Assembly: GCA_964385235.1 (NCBI GenBank)
Contig: CAYLOD010000036.1
Location: 1-16,444, forward strand
DNA length: 16,444 nt
Direction of reading: 5' to 3'
DNA from: Pseudoruminococcus sp964385235
GTDB taxonomy: Bacteria > Bacillota > Clostridia > Oscillospirales > Acutalibacteraceae
A model generated the notes under the pieces. It did no database searches and was not told where the DNA came from. It saw nothing but the letters and a program-made list of their open reading frames with translations. Both the position numbers and the translations under genes were made by a program. Numbering within the stretch: the stretch's first letter is position 1; each line of letters begins with the position of its first letter. This document shows positions 12,615-16,444 of this stretch, one piece after another.

Positions 12615-13469
12615 ATGCCCGAAAATGAATTTGACACACGAGAGGCGAGCGAACGGAGCGGCTCAGACAACTGCACCGAGCCGGTATGTATAGATGCTCA
12701 GAGGGTTTACGATTCCTGCGGCGACAAGGACTGCCTTGAGGATCTGCCTGTATATTTCCTGTCTTCAGCGCAGGAAATAGTCGATAAAGCATCAAGCGTA
12801 AGGTTGCGCGACGTTTCGGTTATAACCGTACTTATTGACCTTGAGCCCGTACCGTTCCACAAGGGCTTTTACTCCGTTGATATGACGTTTTTCTTTGACG
12901 TATCACTTGACGTCTGCGTACAGCCCGCGGTAATGCCCGTAACTGTTTCGGGGCTGTCCGTATTCAGCAAAAAGGTCATACTGTACGGCAGCGAGGGCAA
13001 CGTAAAGGTGTTCAGCTCAAACTTTAAGGATGATGATTACGACAGGCAGAATATGCCCGTCAGCAATCTCCCGAAAGCTGTTGTTCAGGTAGCCGAGCCG
13101 ATAGGACTGTCCGCGAGGCTTTGCGAGAAAAAGAGCCTGAGCGCTCCCCCGTGCAGGATTCCCGAATTTATATGTGAAAAATTCGGCGGCAGTTTCCGCG
13201 AGGATCTGAACGGCAGAAACGGTGACGGCTGCGATCACAAGGAAGCTCTTGTGACTATCGGCATATTCACTATTGTTCAGATGGAGAGAAATGTTCAGAT
13301 AATGATACCCGTATATGATTTCTGCATTCCCGAAAAAGAGTGTGTGACGTCGTGCGACAATCCGTGCGAGCTGTTCAGCAGGATTGATTTTCCGACGGAC
13401 GAATTTTTCCCGCCTCGCTCAACGGAGCTTGAGGACGGCTGCGGCTGCGGAAAAAACAGAAATCAGTAA
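12615..13469 (+). CDS. Cysteine-rich protein conserved in spore-forming Clostridia
   Basis: The 284-residue product has no signal peptide and about fifteen cysteines, including CGDKDC (about 34-39), CIPEKECVTSC near residue 240 and CGCGK at the end. The body is beta-rich: FHKGFYSVDMTFFFDVSLD (about 80-98), an ILYGSEG turn (about 121-127) and VKVFSS. I recall this pattern (VYDSC, DCLEDL, FYSVDM, LYGSEG) from conserved hypothetical proteins of spore-forming Clostridia, but no named family. A spore coat role is suggested by the cysteine content and context, and is inference. ATG 12615 is chosen over the in-frame ATG 12597 because AAAGGAG (12600-12606) lies 8 nt upstream. Confidence 0.8.
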   Translation: MPENEFDTREASERSGSDNCTEPVCIDAQRVYDSCGDKDCLEDLPVYFLSSAQEIVDKASSVRLRDVSVITVLIDLEPVPFHKGFYSVDMTFFFDVSLDVCVQPAVMPVTVSGLSVFSKKVILYGSEGNVKVFSSNFKDDDYDRQNMPVSNLPKAVVQVAEPIGLSARLCEKKSLSAPPCRIPEFICEKFGGSFREDLNGRNGDGCDHKEALVTIGIFTIVQMERNVQIMIPVYDFCIPEKECVTSCDNPCELFSRIDFPTDEFFPPRSTELEDGCGCGKNRNQ

Positions 13470-13500
13470 ACGGATAAAGCACGCTGAAGATACATTGTAA

Positions 13501-13540
13501 AAAAAGGCAAGTCGGCTGTACGCGGCCGGCTTGCCTTTTT
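13501..13540. terminator. Bidirectional terminator between convergent genes
   Basis: A 16-position stem, AAAAAGGCAAGTCGGC (13501-13516) against GCCGGCTTGCCTTTTT (13525-13540), has one wobble pair and A and T runs at its ends. It serves the cysteine-rich gene on the plus strand and agmatine deiminase on the minus strand. Confidence 0.9.
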
Positions 13541-13575
13541 ATATGTTCAATGTTTACGATTTGCCGTTCGGCGCT

Positions 13576-14667
13576 TTAAGGGGATATTATCTGCTGAGTA
13601 AGGCAGTGAAAGCCGCCGCCGCCTATTAAAATATCGCGGGCATATATACCCTCGACCTCGCGTGTCGGGAAAAGCTCCCGCAATATTTTACGGGCGGGCT
13701 CGTCGTTTTTGTCGTTGAAAAACGGCATAACAACAGCGCCGTTAGATATATAAAAGTTCACATATGACGCCGCGAGGCGTTCGTTCGGAGTTCTTGCCGG
13801 CAGGCCGTCTATAGTGTCCAGACCGCCGCATTCGTCCTCTGTTATTAAGACGGGGGCGGGCAGCGGGAGCTTATGCACGTTAATTTTCTCACCGCGCGCG
13901 GTGACGGAGTCTTGCAGCGTTTCAAGGCAGGCGGAAGAACGCTCGAACTGCGGGTCGCTTTTATCGTCTGTCCACGCGAGTACAACGTCTGTTTCGGACA
14001 CAAACGCGCAGATATTATCGACATGGCCGTTTGTTTCATCGTTATATATTCCGTACGGAAGCCATATGACGTTTTCCGCGCCGAGCGCGTCCTTGAGAAG
14101 CTGTTCGATTTCGCTCTTGTTCATATTCGGGTTTCTGCCCGCGCTCAGAAGGCATTCCTCTGTCGTGAGTACAGTTCCTCTGCCGTTTGAATGTACAGAG
14201 CCGCCCTCGAGTATAAAGCGGCGCATATCGTATATATCAATATCATACAGGTCGCACAGCTTTCTGGCGAGCTGGCGGTCGCGCTCCCATGGGAAGTACA
14301 GACCGTCAACAAGTCCGCCCCACGCATTAAAGCCCCAGTCGACGCCCCGTATGATACTGCCGTTTGTAAGAAATGTCGGCGCGGTATCTCTCGCCCATGA
14401 ATCGTCCGCTGACATCTCCGCGACGCGGATATTACCGGGGAGCATCGCCCGCGCGTTATTATACTGCGCTTCGGAGGCTAATACAGTCAGCCGTTCGGAA
14501 CGGGCGATAACGCGGGCGGCGTTTATAAACGCCTTTCGGGCGGCGTAACCGCCGTACTGCCATGAGTCGCCGCGTTCGGGCCATATCATTATACAGCCAT
14601 AGTGCGGTTCAAACTCGGCGGGCATATGGAATCCGTCGCTTTTCGGAGTCGTATGCAAAATCTTCAT
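13576..14667 (-). CDS. aguA: Agmatine deiminase
   Basis: AguA hydrolyses agmatine to N-carbamoylputrescine and ammonia, a step to putrescine or, in some bacteria, to ATP through carbamoyl transfer. The 363-residue product has the guanidino-modifying fold with all expected active-site motifs: MPAEFEPH at the N-terminus (15-22), DDSWARDTAPTF (88-99), LEGGSVHSNG (153-162), ETNGHVDN (211-218) and, at the C-terminus, GGGGFHCLTQQ (349-359) with the nucleophile Cys355. The ATG at 14667 has GGGAG about 8 nt upstream and a good promoter behind it. No putrescine carbamoyltransferase, carbamate kinase, agmatine antiporter or AguB gene is adjacent, so the pathway must be completed elsewhere. Confidence 0.96.
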   Translation of the reverse strand: MKILHTTPKSDGFHMPAEFEPHYGCIMIWPERGDSWQYGGYAARKAFINAARVIARSERLTVLASEAQYNNARAMLPGNIRVAEMSADDSWARDTAPTFLTNGSIIRGVDWGFNAWGGLVDGLYFPWERDRQLARKLCDLYDIDIYDMRRFILEGGSVHSNGRGTVLTTEECLLSAGRNPNMNKSEIEQLLKDALGAENVIWLPYGIYNDETNGHVDNICAFVSETDVVLAWTDDKSDPQFERSSACLETLQDSVTARGEKINVHKLPLPAPVLITEDECGGLDTIDGLPARTPNERLAASYVNFYISNGAVVMPFFNDKNDEPARKILRELFPTREVEGIYARDILIGGGGFHCLTQQIISP

Positions 14668-14697
14668 AACAGATCTCCCGTAATTATTATTTCCCTT

Positions 14698-14726
14698 ATT
14701 ATATCAAATATCACGCCGTCAATCAA
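14698..14726 (-). promoter_or_regulatory. Sigma-A promoter of aguA
   Basis: On the minus strand TTGATT (14726-14721) and a perfect TATAAT (14703-14698) are separated by 17 nt. The predicted start near 14691 gives a leader of about 24 nt. Confidence 0.8.
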
Positions 14727-14765
14727 CTGCCGCCCGACATGAGAATAATGTTGAAAAATTGGGGA

Positions 14766-14794
14766 TAGACTGATTTTACTGTTTGTGATATAAT
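14766..14794 (+). promoter_or_regulatory. Sigma-A promoter (extended -10) of the VanY-like gene
   Basis: TAGACT (14766-14771) and TATAAT (14789-14794) are separated by 17 nt, with the extended -10 dinucleotide TG at 14786-14787. It would give a leader of about 138 nt. A second isolated TATAAT at 14866-14871 lacks a -35 partner. Confidence 0.6.
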
Positions 14795-14938
14795 AAAATA
14801 GCAAGGTGTATTCAGTGAGTATTGTGCTTTTTTCAGACAGGACGAAATATATCCCGCGAATCGGATATAATAGATACATACGAATGAGAGCGGCTTTGAT
14901 GAGCTCTTAAATAGGATTAATCGGAAAGAGGTACTGTT

Positions 14939-15958
14939 TTGAACAAAAAATTCTTTGATTCGGAAACAAAGGAACAGTTTCGCGTTATGCTGATAATATT
15001 GTCGGTTATCTGCGTCATATTTACCGCGGTTTATTTTCTGCGGCCAAAAGCCGAGGTTGCCGCGGATTCGCCTGTGACCCATAAAACGGAAAGCAGCGGC
15101 AAAAATGAAATTTCAAAAAGCGAGTCGTCCGCCGCCGTCAAGGTGCAGCCTCCGCCAAAGCTCGACGGAACGCAGCGCGCGGTAAAGGTAAACAACAGCG
15201 ATATTTATACCGGGAGTCTGATTCTTGTAAACAAGGACTATCCTTCCCATATCGACGGAATAGACCCGGTTTCTCTTTTTGAAGTCAAGTCGTCCACCTA
15301 CGGAGTTTCTGACGCGAGCGTTATGATAAACAAATCAATAGTTGATGCCACAAACAAAATGTTCGATGATTATTACGACATTTACGGCACTAATGATATT
15401 TTTGTCGCCTGCGCGTACAGAAGCTATGAAACGCAAAAATCGCTATATGACGCGGAGCTTAACAATAACCCGGAAAACGGAGAGGATCTCGTCGCGCCTC
15501 CGGGCTACAGCGACCACCAGACCGGTTTTGTGTTTGACCTCGACCGTTTAAGCAATAATGCTGCGGGAATAGGCTTTGACGGAACGGGAGATACACAGTG
15601 GTTCCTCGACAACTGCGCGAATTACGGATTTATTGTCAGGTACCCCGAAGATAAAGTCGATATAACAAAATATGATTACGAGCCGTGGCACTATCGCTAT
15701 GTGGGCGTTCCCCATGCGCTGTATATGCGCGAAAAAAATCTTTGTCTTGAGGAATATATTGACAGGATAAAAAGCAACACAAAGGATAACCCGCTTGTGG
15801 TAAGCTCCGCAGCCGGCGAAACTTGGTGTATGTGGTACGAAAAAGCGTACGAGGAGGGCGACGTAACTCAATTCGCCGTACCCAAGGACTGCGAATGCGA
15901 AATCTCCGGCAACAATGTAGACGGCTTCATCGTTACAGTTAAAAGCGCCGCCGAATAA
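14939..15958 (+). CDS. VanY-type D-Ala-D-Ala carboxypeptidase (M15B family)
   Basis: M15B enzymes remove the terminal D-alanine from peptidoglycan stem peptides; some confer glycopeptide resistance, most trim cell wall. The 339-residue product has a membrane anchor (about 16-34), a Ser/Lys-rich linker (about 40-75) and an extracytoplasmic catalytic domain. The zinc-site motifs are SDHQTGFVFD (191-200, His193 and Asp200) and EPWHYRYVG (248-256, catalytic Glu248 and ligand His251), with AYRSYETQ (159-166) before them. A C-terminal extension (about 275-339) follows. The TTG start has AGAGG 8 nt upstream and directly precedes the anchor. No vanS, vanR or ligase gene is nearby, so a housekeeping or spore-wall role is more likely than resistance. 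Confidence 0.9.
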   Translation: MNKKFFDSETKEQFRVMLIILSVICVIFTAVYFLRPKAEVAADSPVTHKTESSGKNEISKSESSAAVKVQPPPKLDGTQRAVKVNNSDIYTGSLILVNKDYPSHIDGIDPVSLFEVKSSTYGVSDASVMINKSIVDATNKMFDDYYDIYGTNDIFVACAYRSYETQKSLYDAELNNNPENGEDLVAPPGYSDHQTGFVFDLDRLSNNAAGIGFDGTGDTQWFLDNCANYGFIVRYPEDKVDITKYDYEPWHYRYVGVPHALYMREKNLCLEEYIDRIKSNTKDNPLVVSSAAGETWCMWYEKAYEEGDVTQFAVPKDCECEISGNNVDGFIVTVKSAAE

Positions 15959-15971
15959 ACTTCCCCCACCC

Positions 15972-16444
15972 GCGTCGAGAGAGCGCAAGCAAGACGCGGC
16001 GGGGTGCCCCCGCGGGCAAGACGCGGCGGGGTGCCCCCGCAGGCAAGACGCGAAGTCGTTTTTTGACATATGTCAAAAAACTTCGACGCCGATAAGGGTC
16101 TGCAATGTGCCGCGCAGGAAGTCAGTACTTGATTAGCGCACGGCAGTTAATTGGTAACTTCGTCCCCTCGCGGCGGGGTGCCCCCGCAAGCAAGACGCGG
16201 CGGGGTGCCCCCGCGGGCAAGACGCGAAGTCGTTTTTTGACATATGTCAAAAAACTTCGACGCCGATAAGGGTCTGCAATGTGCCGCGCAGGAAGTCAGT
16301 ACTTGATTAGCGCACGGCAGTTAATTGGTAACTTCGTCCCCTCGCGGCGGGGTGCCCCCGCAAGCAAGACGCGGCGGGGTGCCCCCGCGGGCAAGACGCG
16401 AAGTCGTTTTTTGACATATGTCAAAAAACTTCGACGCCGATAAG
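15972..16444 (+). repeat. 174-bp tandem array (D-D-C-E), continues past the right edge
   Basis: The unit contains block C with a perfect 22-bp palindrome (16059-16080, arms TTTTTTGAC and GTCAAAAAA), block E (GCGCACGGCAGTTAATTGG near 16136) and two D hairpins, GCGGGG/CCCCGC with loop TGC. Unit boundaries at 16051, 16225 and 16399 give a period of 174 bp. The first two units are identical as far as I can read, and the third is cut by the window end. The array starts with D hairpins at 15999 and 16026, 27 bp apart, with a degenerate one at 15972. It follows the VanY-like gene directly. Blocks B and A are missing here. Confidence 0.9.

Noticed and set aside
13814..14548. Plus-strand open frame of 244 codons
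   Set aside because: It is antisense to agmatine deiminase and Ser/Arg-rich, typical of a shadow frame.
14866..14871. Second TATAAT upstream of the VanY-like gene
   Set aside because: No -35 or extended -10 element is found at the expected spacing; the promoter at 14766-14794 is better.
14939..15958. Vancomycin resistance locus
   Set aside because: Only a VanY-type peptidase is present; no ligase, dehydrogenase, VanX or two-component regulator accompanies it.
15548..16069. Minus-strand open frame of 173 codons at the right end
   Set aside because: It begins in the D repeats and then runs antisense through the VanY-like gene. The repeated GHPAAS segment is the translated D hairpin.
15972..16444. 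Tandem repeats as a CRISPR array
   Set aside because: The 27-bp units have no unique spacers, the 174-bp units are identical throughout, and no cas gene is present.

Overview
The window looks like part of a chromosome from an anaerobic, spore-forming member of the Clostridia, most likely a gut Oscillospirales-type lineage known from a draft or metagenome assembly. The evidence is a SpoIIP sporulation hydrolase, the trmK-nif3 pair, AT-leaning Gram-positive promoters, AGGAGG-type ribosome binding sites with some GTG and TTG starts, and a 100-base N gap at 5487-5586. The species assignment is inference.

Layout. 1-362: the 3' end of a 23S rRNA gene and its terminator, with no 5S gene following. 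417-967: the wreck of a LolD/MacB-type ABC ATPase, then a strong terminator. 1019-1218: a complete tRNA-Leu(UAA) transcription unit. 1439-3123 (minus): spoIIP and a small membrane protein. 3217-5065 (plus): a redox-disulfide protein, trmK and a Nif3-family protein. 5066-5751: repeats and the assembly gap. 5752-10236 (plus): rqcH, a DUF4340 protein, a GtrA protein and mtnN, probably one operon. 10317-10880: an unrecognised anchored protein. 11362-11885 (minus): a small membrane protein coupled to an XRE regulator, with a palindromic operator over its promoter. 12116-13469 (plus): a helical ferritin-like protein and a cysteine-rich protein conserved in spore formers. 13576-14667 (minus): agmatine deiminase. 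14939-15958 (plus): a VanY-type carboxypeptidase. 15972-16444: a tandem array that runs off the right edge.

The most unusual content is non-coding. A modular repeat family occupies intergenic space at 1243-1432, 5103-5735, 10889-11170 (inverted) and 15972-16444. In plus orientation its blocks run E-D-C-B-A: E is a roughly 30-nt conserved block; D is a short GC-rich hairpin repeated every 27 bp; C is an A/T-rich palindrome; B is a conserved linker; A is a hairpin repeated every 24-25 bp. The D hairpin stem changes sequence between copies while remaining fully paired, which is covariation. At the right end a 174-bp unit is repeated exactly. These repeats also create misleading antisense reading frames and probably caused the assembly gap.

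Functionally, the genes combine translation and ribosome quality control (rRNA, tRNA-Leu, TrmK, RqcH), cell wall and sporulation (SpoIIP, VanY-like protein, cysteine-rich protein), and salvage or polyamine metabolism (MtnN, AguA).
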